DNA from: Massilia psychrophila
GTDB lineage: Bacteria > Pseudomonadota > Gammaproteobacteria > Burkholderiales > Burkholderiaceae_D
NCBI RefSeq assembly: GCF_002760665.1
Contig: NZ_PDOB01000002.1
Span: 183,558-247,557 of the forward strand
Reading direction: 5' to 3'
DNA: 64,000 nt
In this document: positions 16,982 through 25,905 of the stretch, piece by piece
How positions within the stretch are numbered: the stretch's first letter is position 1
Layout: the number at the start of each line of letters is the position of its first letter
Position numbers and translations under genes: made by a program
The notes under the pieces: generated by a model
The model's database searches: none
Told to the model about the DNA's origin: nothing
What the model saw: only the letters and a program-made list of their open reading frames with translations

Positions 16982-18829
16982 TTAAAGCGAGTCCAGCCGC
17001 GTTGTCAGATCGCGTAGAAATGCTTCCTTGACCCGTCCGCCAGCGAAGCCTTCCTGTCTCCGCTCTAACGCCATGCGGGCAAAAACAATCGTGCGTTGCC
17101 CCTTTGTGGCCCAACCAACATACCAACCGTACTGGTGCGCCTCATCATCCCGACCATCGGGCAGGACTGGCGCCGCGGTACCCGTTTTTCCGTAAATTTT
17201 CCAGCCATTTTTCAGGGTCTCGGAATTCATGATGCGGAACGTCATGTCATACGCATTTGCCGATAGCGGAAGATTTCGGTTCACCACCTTTCGAAGGAAT
17301 GCCACTTGTTCGACCGGCGATATTCTCAGGCTCGAGCTGAGCCATGAAAGAGCGAGACCGTTATCTTTGCCGGGATCGCCAGACACATCATGGTTGCCGT
17401 AGTCAAAGCGCTTTACGTAGCGTTGGAAACGCGCGGCGCCAAGCCTGGAGGTAACCTGCTGGGCGTACCACAAGACCGAATTCTTGATCCAGCCCGCAGG
17501 GTCAGTTGCCGCGCGCCACGATGGGTTCCAATCGACATAACCCGCTTGGAATGGCCACCTTGGCGTGTGTTCATCGCTCAGGATGCCGCTGTCATAGCCC
17601 ATCAGGCTGACAGCGATATTAAACGTCGATGCCGGTGTGACGCGCTCGTCGCACTGGCCTTCGTGAACCAGCTGCTTGCCGCTTGCGGCGTCAGCCAGTT
17701 CCGTGCAACTGATGGCCGTCTGTGACGCAGGATCGTTGGCGGGCCAAAGCGATTTCTCCAGCGTTGGCTGCGCGGCTTCTGGCAATCGATCGACACGCCA
17801 TGCAAGCGCCGGCTGGAAGGCGAGACTGCCCGCGAAAATGCTCGCAAGGCCACCGAGCGCGGCGCATCTTGCCCACCGGCCCAGCGGCGCGGTGACGGGC
17901 TCGCGGATCAGCGAGATCCTGGCTGCCAACGTGCTCACGCTTACCCCGTCGAAAGCCAGTGCCGTCGTTGCCGGGCGATGCTGCAGTCTGAATTGCGCCA
18001 CCAGCGCCGCCGCATACGCTTTGCGTTGCTCCTGCGGACGACCGCGCAGCACATCGCGGTCACAACCTAGCTCTTGCGCCCACGACAAATTCGCGCGCAG
18101 CAGCCACATGAAGGGATTAAACCAGAGAAGTGTTTGAAGGAGAATACCGACGCTCATCCATTGCAGGTCGCGCCGCCGCAGGTGGGTAAGTTCATGCTCG
18201 ACGATCATTTGCTGTTGTGCCGTTTCAAACCTGCGCAGGTGCCGCGGCAAGAGCAGGCAAGGTTTGAAGAGACCGAACAGCATGGGCGAAATCGGCACAT
18301 CCACTTCAATTACCAATGCCGCTGGCGCGCGCGTCAGTGCCATGGAAAAGCCCTGATGCCGGTCCAAGTCAGACACCAGGCAGCCAGCAGCGGCCAGGCC
18401 ACGTAGCATCCGCCGCGCATGCCACAGCCTGATGATCGAATAGCCAAGCCCGAGCAGATACGTCAACAGCCACGCTTGAGCGCCATAGACAAGCCAGGAA
18501 CGACCGATCGGATTCGCGTTTGGCATGCTGGAAGCAGTTGCCGCAGTCGTCAGTGCAACCGTGCCGCCTGGAACGACCAGGCGTTCCTCAGTCGTGTCGG
18601 GCAGGTCGATCGGTGGTACCACACGCAGTCGTTCACTGTGCGGCAGCAAGATTACCAAGAACGTCGCCACAACCGTGATTTGGCCCAGGAGCCACATTGA
18701 GCGCTGTGCGGAAAAATCGGGCAGATTACGGCGGCAAAGCGCCGTCAGCGCCCACACGCCTAGTCCAGCGACCACGCAGCCGCAACTGGCCAATAGGAAT
18801 CGGAAAACAAGCAGGTCAAACGGGGTCAT
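16982..18829 (-). CDS. blaR1: BlaR1-type M56 signal transducer with class-D-like sensor domain
   Basis: 615-residue inner-membrane antirepressor. N-terminal transmembrane region with the M56 zinc protease motif His212-Glu-Leu-Thr-His216 and a downstream ELGCDRD block; a last membrane segment near residues 320-345; then a periplasmic penicillin-binding domain of class D (OXA/BlaR1) type. In that domain the SxxK motif reads Ser401-Thr-Phe-Asn404, the YGN motif (FDYGNHDVSG) is intact, and KTG starts at Lys548. Family knowledge: beta-lactam acylates the Ser, the signal activates the protease, and the repressor BlaI is inactivated. The Asn at the lysine position is read directly from codon AAT at 17618-17620. 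It overlaps blaI by ATGA (18826-18829). Confidence 0.88.
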   Translation of the reverse strand: MTPFDLLVFRFLLASCGCVVAGLGVWALTALCRRNLPDFSAQRSMWLLGQITVVATFLVILLPHSERLRVVPPIDLPDTTEERLVVPGGTVALTTAATASSMPNANPIGRSWLVYGAQAWLLTYLLGLGYSIIRLWHARRMLRGLAAAGCLVSDLDRHQGFSMALTRAPAALVIEVDVPISPMLFGLFKPCLLLPRHLRRFETAQQQMIVEHELTHLRRRDLQWMSVGILLQTLLWFNPFMWLLRANLSWAQELGCDRDVLRGRPQEQRKAYAAALVAQFRLQHRPATTALAFDGVSVSTLAARISLIREPVTAPLGRWARCAALGGLASIFAGSLAFQPALAWRVDRLPEAAQPTLEKSLWPANDPASQTAISCTELADAASGKQLVHEGQCDERVTPASTFNIAVSLMGYDSGILSDEHTPRWPFQAGYVDWNPSWRAATDPAGWIKNSVLWYAQQVTSRLGAARFQRYVKRFDYGNHDVSGDPGKDNGLALSWLSSSLRISPVEQVAFLRKVVNRNLPLSANAYDMTFRIMNSETLKNGWKIYGKTGTAAPVLPDGRDDEAHQYGWYVGWATKGQRTIVFARMALERRQEGFAGGRVKEAFLRDLTTRLDSL

Positions 18830-19209
18830 GCCGCCCCGCCATGGTCTTCCGGCCAGTCTTGCAGCAGTTGCTCCAAATGCGAGAGTTCATCTTCATCGAC
18901 GAGCTTGCTGCCAGTGAACATAATGACAGGTAAAGGCGTGTCCATCTCCATCACGCGCTTGCCAAAGTCGTGCGCAAACGCCGCCAAGGTAGCGACTTTC
19001 TCGAGTGCCGCCTCGTACACCTGCACGCCGTGCAGGGTGGATTGGCGCACCGAGCCCTTATCGAGCATGCGCGCCAGCGTTTTGCGTGTCGACGAGTACG
19101 ACCAGCCAAGTTCTTCTGCCACTTGATCATGGATTTCGCGGGCGCTGAGCGGTTGCTGCTTCCACAGTGACTTCAGCAAAATAAGTTCAGAAATTGAGGG
19201 AATTGCCAT
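18826..19209 (-). CDS. blaI: BlaI/MecI-family winged-helix repressor
   Basis: 127 residues. The N-terminal winged helix-turn-helix (SISELILLKSLWKQQPLSAREIHDQVAEE then SYSSTRKTLARMLDKG) matches the BlaI/MecI/CopY family, followed by a C-terminal dimerisation helix region. Length is normal. First gene of the operon with blaR1 and ampC, overlapping blaR1 by four bases. A palindrome of BlaI type lies 34 bases upstream (19243-19258), so autoregulation is likely. The operon is divergent from pstS. Confidence 0.9.
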   Translation of the reverse strand: MAIPSISELILLKSLWKQQPLSAREIHDQVAEELGWSYSSTRKTLARMLDKGSVRQSTLHGVQVYEAALEKVATLAAFAHDFGKRVMEMDTPLPVIMFTGSKLVDEDELSHLEQLLQDWPEDHGGAA

Positions 19210-19242
19210 GTGTTGCTCCTTGTGTGACTACTACCGCCATTC

Positions 19243-19258
19243 TGCGACATGTGTCGCA
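19243..19258. promoter_or_regulatory. Probable BlaI operator palindrome
   Basis: TGCGACA-TG-TGTCGCA: perfect 7-bp arms around two bases, containing the GACA...TGTC core reminiscent of the TACA/TGTA operators of BlaI/MecI. It lies 34 bases before the blaI ATG in the spacer shared with pstS. No second copy is seen before ampC, which agrees with one promoter for the three genes. Confidence 0.6.
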
Positions 19259-19399
19259 ATAGTGTCAAGGAATGGCTAAGCGAGTCTGCGAAAAACCCCA
19301 CCGCGCTTGCGCATTTCCTCCCGGATGAAACCAGTGCAGAGGCGGGGACGTCATCAACATGCTGTCGCTTGGCTGAGAACAGCGCACCGCACCACCGGC

Positions 19400-19426
19400 G
19401 TCATTTGCCGTCATAAACATGTCATA
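19400..19426 (+). promoter_or_regulatory. Pho box upstream of pstS
   Basis: Three GTCAT repeats start at 19400, 19410 and 19421, a 10-11 base period; the last two (GTCATAAACATGTCATA) match the PhoB consensus of tandem CTGTCAT half-sites. It ends about 45 bases before the pstS ATG, so induction by phosphate starvation is likely. Confidence 0.65.
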
Positions 19427-19471
19427 TTTGCTCGATAAACTCTGCGCAGTCAAACAACAAAGAGAGCACAT

Positions 19472-20515
19472 ATGAAAATGAATCAGATGTTGAAATCGGT
19501 CGTCGCAGGTGCATCGACCCTGGTGGCGCTGTCGAGCGCCTGCGCGGCGGACATGACCGGGGCGGGCGCAACCTTTCCTTATCCGATCTATGCCAAATGG
19601 GCAGAATCGTATAAGACCGCCACTGGCAATGGCTTGAACTACCAATCAGTCGGTTCCGGCGCGGGCATCAAGCAGATCAAGGCCAAGACGGTCGACTTCG
19701 GTGCTTCCGACATGCCGTTGAAGGCGGAAGAACTGGACGCCGAGGGACTGATGCAATTCCCGGCGATCATGGGCGGCGTGGTCACGGTCGTCAATATCGA
19801 AGGGATCGCTCCCGGCCAGATGAAACTCACCGGTCCGGTCGTGGCCGATATTTACCTGGGAAAAATCACCCGCTGGAACGCTGCGGAAATCGCTGCCCTG
19901 AACCCTGGCATGAAGCTGCCAGATAGTGAAATCACGGTGGTTCACCGGGCCGACGGCTCGGGCACATCGTTCCTGTTCACGGACTACCTGTCCAAGATCA
20001 GCCCGGATTTCAAAGCCAAAATTGGCGTGGCAACTTCGTTGAAGTGGGTGGTCGGCGTCGGCGGCAAGGGCAATGAAGGCGTGGCGGCGAACGTCCAGCG
20101 CATCAAGGGGTCGATCGGCTATGTCGAGTGGGCATTTGCGAAGAAGAACAAGCTGTCGCATACCCAACTCAAAAACAAGGAAGGCAATTATCTGCAACCG
20201 GACGATGACAATTTCAAGGCAGCCGCTGCTGGCGCGGAGTGGACCAAGGCACCCGGTTTTGGCGTCGTCCTGACCGACCAGGCAGGCAAGGCAAGCTGGC
20301 CAATCACCGGCGTGTCGTACATCCTGATGCACAAGGTGCAGCCAGATGGCGTCAAAGGCAAGGAAGTACTCAAGTTCTTTGACTGGTCATTCAAGAACGG
20401 CGCTGCATCGGCCGCAGAGCTCGACTACGTGCCGTTGCCGGCGTCCGTCATCACACTGGTTCAGGGCGCCTGGAAAGCACAATTGAAAGATGCAGCCGGC
20501 AAGGCCATCTACTGA
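19472..20515 (+). CDS. pstS: Phosphate ABC transporter substrate-binding protein PstS
   Basis: 347-residue periplasmic phosphate-binding protein. Signal peptide to about residue 25 (ending SACAA before DMTGAG); phosphate-site motifs GAGATFPYPIYAKW, SVGSGAGI, DFGASDMPL and HRADGSGTSFLFTDYL are all present. The full two-lobe length distinguishes it from the short PstS-like gene at 7.4 kb. The start at 19472 has GAGAG upstream. It stands alone: no pstC, pstA, pstB or phoU follows; a terminator and a chemoreceptor gene do. It may feed a transporter encoded elsewhere or act in phosphate sensing. Confidence 0.95.
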   Translation: MKMNQMLKSVVAGASTLVALSSACAADMTGAGATFPYPIYAKWAESYKTATGNGLNYQSVGSGAGIKQIKAKTVDFGASDMPLKAEELDAEGLMQFPAIMGGVVTVVNIEGIAPGQMKLTGPVVADIYLGKITRWNAAEIAALNPGMKLPDSEITVVHRADGSGTSFLFTDYLSKISPDFKAKIGVATSLKWVVGVGGKGNEGVAANVQRIKGSIGYVEWAFAKKNKLSHTQLKNKEGNYLQPDDDNFKAAAAGAEWTKAPGFGVVLTDQAGKASWPITGVSYILMHKVQPDGVKGKEVLKFFDWSFKNGAASAAELDYVPLPASVITLVQGAWKAQLKDAAGKAIY

Positions 20516-20546
20516 TCCCTGCCCGAACGGCGGCGCCACGAGCAAA

Positions 20547-20571
20547 CCCACCCAGGCCCCGCCTGGGTGGG
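20547..20571 (+). terminator. Terminator hairpin after pstS
   Basis: Perfect 11-bp stem CCCACCCAGGC / GCCTGGGTGGG with a 3-base loop, 31 bases after the pstS stop. The T-run that follows is weak. Confidence 0.6.
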
Positions 20572-20770
20572 CGTATATTCCTTCCCCTATGACGACGCCG
20601 CTCGCGCGTCGTTCAGCTTTTTTTCCGTGCGACATGGCGCAGCGCGCCTGGCTCTGTAGCAAACCCCGCATGTCATCACCCGGAAGTATTTAACAGGCAA
20701 AATTGTTTCCGTCGTGGAATTAATCGTGATGCTTTATTCAATTTTCTTTCCCATCCTATACTTCTTTTCA

Positions 20771-22423
20771 ATGCAAATTACACAATTGAATACAGGCGCA
20801 CGCGTGATGGTGTCTTTTTCCATTGTCCTGCTGGTGATGGCAACGGTGTCGATCACGGCGCTGTGGCGGCTTCAAACGGCAAACGCGTCTACCGCAGACC
20901 TGGTCCATGAAAAACTGGCAAAGCAGCAACTCACTTCCGAAGTGCTGGGGATGTCACGTTTGAACGGTATCCGGACTGCGGCGATCGCGCGCAGCGACAG
21001 TCTGGAAGTTTCCGATTATTTCCAGTTGCAACTGAACGCGGGAGAGAAGACGCAAGCTGCGCTGGAACTGCGCCTGGCCAGGTTTGTCGCGGACCCGGCG
21101 GAGCAGGCGAAAATCATCGACGTCGATGCACAAAAGAAAATTTACCTGGCGGTGCGCGCGGAAATTTTCAAGCTAAAAGAAATGGGCAAGACCCAGGAAG
21201 TGGCAGAGCTGGCCGACACCCGGTTGGAAGCCGGTTTCCAACGCTATACCGGCGCCCTTGCCGAACTGCTTGCCTATCAAACCCGGCAGTCGACTCTGGT
21301 GGCCCTGGAGTCGGACAGTCAATTTGCCGTCAGCAGGAACCTGCTGATCGGACTTGGCGTCTTCGCCCTGTCGATCGGATGCGCTTTGGCATGGCTGCTC
21401 ACGCGCAGCATCGTCAAGCCGCTGCGCGATGCCGTCAACGTCATTGTGCGGATTGCGGGCGGTGACTTGCGCCCTGCTCCGCGCCAGTTCAGGACGGACG
21501 AAATCGGCGAAGTGCTCGATGCATTGGGCGCGATGACGACGCGCCTGGCCGCAACGGTCGGCAAGGTAAGGGAAGGCGCGTCGACGATCGATGTCGCATC
21601 AAAAGAAATAGCGTCCGGCAATGGCGACTTATCGCGTCGCACCGAACACCAGGCCGGCGCCCTCGAGGAAACCGCCTCTTCGGTGGAACAACTGACCGCC
21701 GCCGTCAAACAAAACAGCGCCCATGCCCACGAAGCGAACGAGCTTGCCAGGCAGGCGTCGCAGGTGGCCGGCAAAGGCGGCAAAGTCGTGTCCGACGTCG
21801 TCGACACGATGCAGGCAATCAGCAGCTTTGCCAAGAAAATCGTCGAGATCACCGCCGTCATCGATGGCATCGCCTTCCAGACCAATTTGCTGGCCTTGAA
21901 TGCCGCGGTCGAAGCCGCCCGCGCAGGTGAGCATGGGCGCGGTTTTGCGGTCGTCGCCGGCGAAGTGCGAAGCCTTGCGCAGCGTTCCTCGACAGCGGCG
22001 CGGGAAATCAAGGTGCTGATTGGCGACTCGGGCGAGCGGATCGACGCCGGAAGCCGGCTTACCGCCGTCGCCGGCACGACGATGAACGAAATCATGCAAA
22101 GCGTGCAGCGCGTGGCAACGATCATGGCCGCAATCAGTGACGCCAGTTCGGAACAGGAGGCCGGCATCGGCCAAATCAACGGCGCGATCATGGAGCTGGA
22201 CGCCGTCACCCAGCAGAATGCGGCACTGGTCGAAGAGGCGGCGGCATCGGCCGAGGCGATGCACACGCAGGCCAACGACCTGGCCAAACTGGTCAGCTAC
22301 TTTCAGCTTCTTGACGGCAAAAGCGACGCCCCGGCGACCATTGCCGCGGCGTGGCGCGCGCCGGCGCGGCAGGCGCGCCACGCCGGTGTCGATAGGCTAA
22401 AACGCATTGGTGCCGATGCTTGA
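20771..22423 (+). CDS. Methyl-accepting chemotaxis protein
   Basis: About 550 residues: membrane segment near residues 12-33, periplasmic four-helix-bundle sensor, second membrane segment near residues 190-212, HAMP domain, and a signalling domain with tip [23 protein letters not shown]. Same architecture as the receptor at 7.9 kb. The start is uncertain: an in-frame GTG at 20714 and ATG at 20729 would prefix an extra hydrophobic stretch; the ATG at 20771 gives the usual short cytoplasmic N-terminus ([16 protein letters not shown]), though no strong ribosome binding site is visible. It follows pstS, as the other receptor follows a PstS-like gene. The 188 bases after it hold no gene. Confidence 0.9.
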   Translation: MQITQLNTGARVMVSFSIVLLVMATVSITALWRLQTANASTADLVHEKLAKQQLTSEVLGMSRLNGIRTAAIARSDSLEVSDYFQLQLNAGEKTQAALELRLARFVADPAEQAKIIDVDAQKKIYLAVRAEIFKLKEMGKTQEVAELADTRLEAGFQRYTGALAELLAYQTRQSTLVALESDSQFAVSRNLLIGLGVFALSIGCALAWLLTRSIVKPLRDAVNVIVRIAGGDLRPAPRQFRTDEIGEVLDALGAMTTRLAATVGKVREGASTIDVASKEIASGNGDLSRRTEHQAGALEETASSVEQLTAAVKQNSAHAHEANELARQASQVAGKGGKVVSDVVDTMQAISSFAKKIVEITAVIDGIAFQTNLLALNAAVEAARAGEHGRGFAVVAGEVRSLAQRSSTAAREIKVLIGDSGERIDAGSRLTAVAGTTMNEIMQSVQRVATIMAAISDASSEQEAGIGQINGAIMELDAVTQQNAALVEEAAASAEAMHTQANDLAKLVSYFQLLDGKSDAPATIAAAWRAPARQARHAGVDRLKRIGADA

Positions 22424-22611
22424 GCCGACCGGACAAAGCTGTTGCCGGCCCTCGACAGGGCAGCGAACCAGTCGATCATAAAGCGCCCGAATGACACGCT
22501 GATGACGCCGCCTCGAAAAATCCGCTTGACTTCCCCCTCCTCCCACTGGCCCGCTCCAACGCGCCAGTTCTGCCGCACCACCCAGTATCCATCTGAAGTT
22601 ACCAACTGACA

Positions 22612-25296
22612 ATGTCCGCCAAACGACCCATGAATGTATTCCATCGTCTGTTTTGGCCGACCCTCGCCGTTGTCGTGTGCGCCGGTATCTGGGTCGTCAC
22701 GATCTCACGCTCGAACGCCGAACTGGACCGTGCCAACGCGCTCGTCACCAGGGACGCCGGCGAGTTTGCCGAAGCGTACGAACAGTACATCACCCGTTCG
22801 GTCGGGCAAATGGACCAGGTCACGATGCAGCTCAAACACAGCTGGGAGCATTCGCACAAATCGACCTTGCTCGAGGACCTCAAGCGCGACGGCATGTTCA
22901 CCGATAGCGCCTTCGTCGCCGTCAGCATCCTCGACCGCGGCGGCGTGGTGCGCTCCTCGACACTTGGCAACAAGGCGCAACTCGACCTGTCGAACACGGA
23001 TTTTTTTGCTCATCACAGGAACAATATCTCCACTGCGCTACGCATCGGGGTCGCTCCCGGCGAGCTGGAATATAGCCGGGAAGTGGTGCTGTTCACGCGC
23101 CGGCTCGACACTTCCGACGATGGCTTCGATGGCGTCGTGCTGCTGGCAATCGACGCCCGCTATTTCACCTCGTTCATCAGTCCCGCCACCCTTGGCCGAC
23201 ACGGCATCGTCGCCATGACAGGCGCCGACGGCATGCTGCGTCTCGAGCAGCGCGGCGACGGCAGCGTGGCGACCGACCGGCAAGACTCGATCTTGCCGTC
23301 GAGCGCGGCAAGCTGGGCAAGCCCCAGCGGCGTTCAGCTGCTTGAAGCAAACCGCGGCTTTGCCGATGGCACCGCCCGCGTCCTTGGCTGGCGCCATTCC
23401 GCCGCCTACCCGGTGGTCGCGCTGGTGGGCTTGTCGCACAACGACGCGCTGGCGGGAGCGGCCTTGTATTGGCGTGAAAGCCGCAACAACGCGATCCTCG
23501 CCAGTGCCTGCCTGATGCTGCTGGCGATGCTGTCGGCCATCCTGGCCGGGCGCGCCGCGACCCGCATGCGAGGAAAGGAAGAGGTACGCAGTGCCTACCG
23601 CACCGCCACCGAGAACGCCAACGACGGTTTCTACATGGCCGCGGCGATGCGCGACCGGCAGGGACAGATCGTCGATTTCAAGATCGTCGACTGCAACGAA
23701 CGCGGCGCCTTTTTCTACGGATTGCAGCGCAGCGACCTGCTCGGGCGCCGCCTGTCGATGATCGACAGCGGCCTATTCGGCGAAGAACTGGTTGCGACCT
23801 ACCGCACCGCGATGGAGACGGGTTTTCACGAGGATGACCGGCGGATGCCGGGCGATGACCGCCTCAACATCCGCTGGGGCCACCGCCGCCTTGTGCGGGT
23901 TGGCAATGGGCTCGCCGTCACCTTACAGGACGTCAGCGAGCGCAAGATGCACGAAGCGCAGTTGGAGTGCCTGGTCAACGAGGACAGCCTGACCGGCCTG
24001 CCGAACCGTCATTGGTTCCTCAATTTCATGCGCGCCGCGCTGGCGAAGGCCGGCGCCGACCAGACCGAACTGGCCATCTTGTTCATCGACCTCGACGAAT
24101 TCAAGCACGTCAACGACTCCCAGGGTCACGCGGTGGGCGATCAACTGCTGAAAGCGGCGGCGCAGCGCCTCGCCGCGCTGCTGCGTCCGCTTGACCAGGT
24201 GGTGCGCTTCGGCGGCGACGAGTTCATCGTCTTGCTCAGTCCCAGCGAAGGCGACGCCCAGATTGCGGCCGTCGCCGAGCGCATCGTGACGGCATTTTCG
24301 ACACCGTTCGCCATCGCCGACGATGTCCAGACAGTGGGCACCTCGGTCGGCATCAGCGTTTTTCCGCGCGATGGGACCGATGTTGAAACCCTGATCAAGC
24401 ACAGCGACATCGCGATGTATTCCGGCAAGAGCGACGGCAAGGGAAGGTTCAAATTCTTCGATCCATCGCTGTCGGCCGCGTTGAGGCTGCGCGCGCAACT
24501 CAAACACGGCCTGCTGACGGCGATCCGGGAGGAACAGTTCGTGCTGCACTACCAGCCGCGCGTCGACACCCGCACCGGCAAGCTGCTCAGCATGGAAGCC
24601 CTGCTGCGCTGGCGCCATCCCTCGCTCGGCATGGTGGCGCCGGGCGAATTCATTCCGCTGGCCGAGTCGAGCGGGCTGATCGCGCGCATCGGCGAAATGG
24701 TCATCGACATGGCCTGCGTTCAAATCGCCGCATGGAAAAACCAGCATGCCGTCGTCGTGCCGGTGTCGGTCAATGTCTCGGCCAAGCAATTTCTGCGAGG
24801 GAGCGTCAAGCAAAACCTGGCCGCCGCGCTCGAGCGCCATGGCGTCGCGGCGGCGTTGCTGGAAGTGGAAATCACCGAGTCGGCCATGATGGGCGATCAA
24901 GACGCCATCATCGCCGAACTGGCGGCGATTCGCGCGCTCGGCATCAAGCTCCATGTCGACGATTTCGGCACCGGCTATTCGTCGCTGTCGCAATTACAGC
25001 GCCTCAAGATGGATGTGCTGAAAGTGGACCGGGCATTCACGGCGGAACTGGGGAACTCGCGCGAAGGCAAGGTCTTTTTCCAGGCCATCGTATCGATGGC
25101 GCACGCGCTCGGGATGTCGGTCGTGGCCGAAGGTGTCGAAACCGGCGAGCAGCTGGCCATTCTTCAAGCACTCGAGTGCAACGAGGTGCAAGGGTATTTC
25201 ATTGCAAGGCCGATGCCGGCCGGCGACATGCTCGCGCTGATGGAAAAGCGGTTTCTGTTCAAGGCGCCCGCCTTGCTCGATTACCAGGCCTCTTGA
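22612..25296 (+). CDS. Membrane-bound GGDEF-EAL protein with dCache and PAS sensing
   Basis: 894-residue c-di-GMP enzyme. Membrane helix near residues 12-30, a periplasmic dCache-like sensor (about 31-285), a second membrane helix (about 290-310), a PAS-like domain (about 325-445), GGDEF domain with an intact RFGGDEFIVLL active site near residue 540, and EAL domain with MEALLRW, DDFGTGYSSL and EGVET motifs intact. Both cyclase and phosphodiesterase sites look complete, so the net activity cannot be told. It probably influences motility or biofilm and sits next to a chemoreceptor. ATG at 22612; a second in-frame ATG lies at 22630. Confidence 0.93.
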   Translation: MSAKRPMNVFHRLFWPTLAVVVCAGIWVVTISRSNAELDRANALVTRDAGEFAEAYEQYITRSVGQMDQVTMQLKHSWEHSHKSTLLEDLKRDGMFTDSAFVAVSILDRGGVVRSSTLGNKAQLDLSNTDFFAHHRNNISTALRIGVAPGELEYSREVVLFTRRLDTSDDGFDGVVLLAIDARYFTSFISPATLGRHGIVAMTGADGMLRLEQRGDGSVATDRQDSILPSSAASWASPSGVQLLEANRGFADGTARVLGWRHSAAYPVVALVGLSHNDALAGAALYWRESRNNAILASACLMLLAMLSAILAGRAATRMRGKEEVRSAYRTATENANDGFYMAAAMRDRQGQIVDFKIVDCNERGAFFYGLQRSDLLGRRLSMIDSGLFGEELVATYRTAMETGFHEDDRRMPGDDRLNIRWGHRRLVRVGNGLAVTLQDVSERKMHEAQLECLVNEDSLTGLPNRHWFLNFMRAALAKAGADQTELAILFIDLDEFKHVNDSQGHAVGDQLLKAAAQRLAALLRPLDQVVRFGGDEFIVLLSPSEGDAQIAAVAERIVTAFSTPFAIADDVQTVGTSVGISVFPRDGTDVETLIKHSDIAMYSGKSDGKGRFKFFDPSLSAALRLRAQLKHGLLTAIREEQFVLHYQPRVDTRTGKLLSMEALLRWRHPSLGMVAPGEFIPLAESSGLIARIGEMVIDMACVQIAAWKNQHAVVVPVSVNVSAKQFLRGSVKQNLAAALERHGVAAALLEVEITESAMMGDQDAIIAELAAIRALGIKLHVDDFGTGYSSLSQLQRLKMDVLKVDRAFTAELGNSREGKVFFQAIVSMAHALGMSVVAEGVETGEQLAILQALECNEVQGYFIARPMPAGDMLALMEKRFLFKAPALLDYQAS

Positions 25297-25366
25297 GCAC
25301 CTGTTTGGATCACTGACCCGGCGCGCGGGAGGCGTCGGGTCTTTCACCCTGGCGCGGACTGCAACG

Positions 25367-25822
25367 TTACGGCACCGGCGACGCCGGCCGCAGCACCATC
25401 ACCGGAATGCTCGAATACGCCAGCACCTTCTGGGTCTGGCTGCCGGCCAGCAAGCGGCTCAGCCCGCGCCGGCCGTGCGAGGCCATGAAAATGACGTCGC
25501 AGCCGTATTCGCCGGCGGCGCGGATGATTTCTTCGTAGGGGACGAACGACAGCGAAGTATGCGTCTCGCAGGCGACCCCGGCCGCCTGGGCGGTGCGCGC
25601 GATGGCATCGACCGCCTGCCGCGCCAAGCGTTGCAGCTCGGCGCTGTCGACGACCGGATCGATCATCATGGCGCCGTCGACCATCGGCAGCATCGGATAA
25701 GGCTGGGCGACCGAGAACGCCACGACGACCGCGCCGGCGCAGCGTGCATAGTCGATGGCGGCGGTGACCGCTTGATCGGCAAGGGCCGACCCATCGGTGG
25801 GAACAAGGATTTTCTTATACAT
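25367..25822 (-). CDS. Universal stress protein (UspA family)
   Basis: 151-residue single-domain Usp. N-terminal YKKILVPTDGSALAD and C-terminal GSQTQKVLAYSSIPVMVLRP, with the ATP-binding GxxGxxxx(S/T)-type loop partly kept in ASHGRRGLSRLLAGS. The start at 25822 is preceded by AGGAGCCTCGCC; an in-frame upstream start would add 12 unrelated residues. It is the second gene of a two-Usp operon behind the gene at 25888, separated by an 11-bp tandem repeat. Confidence 0.9.
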   Translation of the reverse strand: MYKKILVPTDGSALADQAVTAAIDYARCAGAVVVAFSVAQPYPMLPMVDGAMMIDPVVDSAELQRLARQAVDAIARTAQAAGVACETHTSLSFVPYEEIIRAAGEYGCDVIFMASHGRRGLSRLLAGSQTQKVLAYSSIPVMVLRPASPVP

Positions 25823-25850
25823 GGCGAGGCTCCTGAGGAAATATTTATGG

Positions 25851-25905
25851 GACATCAATAAGACATCAATAAGACATTAATAGGACATCAATGGGACATC
25901 AGCGC
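25851..25905. repeat. 11-bp tandem repeat between the two usp genes
   Basis: Five head-to-tail copies of GACATCAATAA with slight drift (exact, exact, GACATTAATAG, GACATCAATGG, GACATCAGCGC). The last two copies include the stop codon and final codons of the upstream usp gene, so the repeat has grown out of the gene end into the spacer. Confidence 0.8.
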
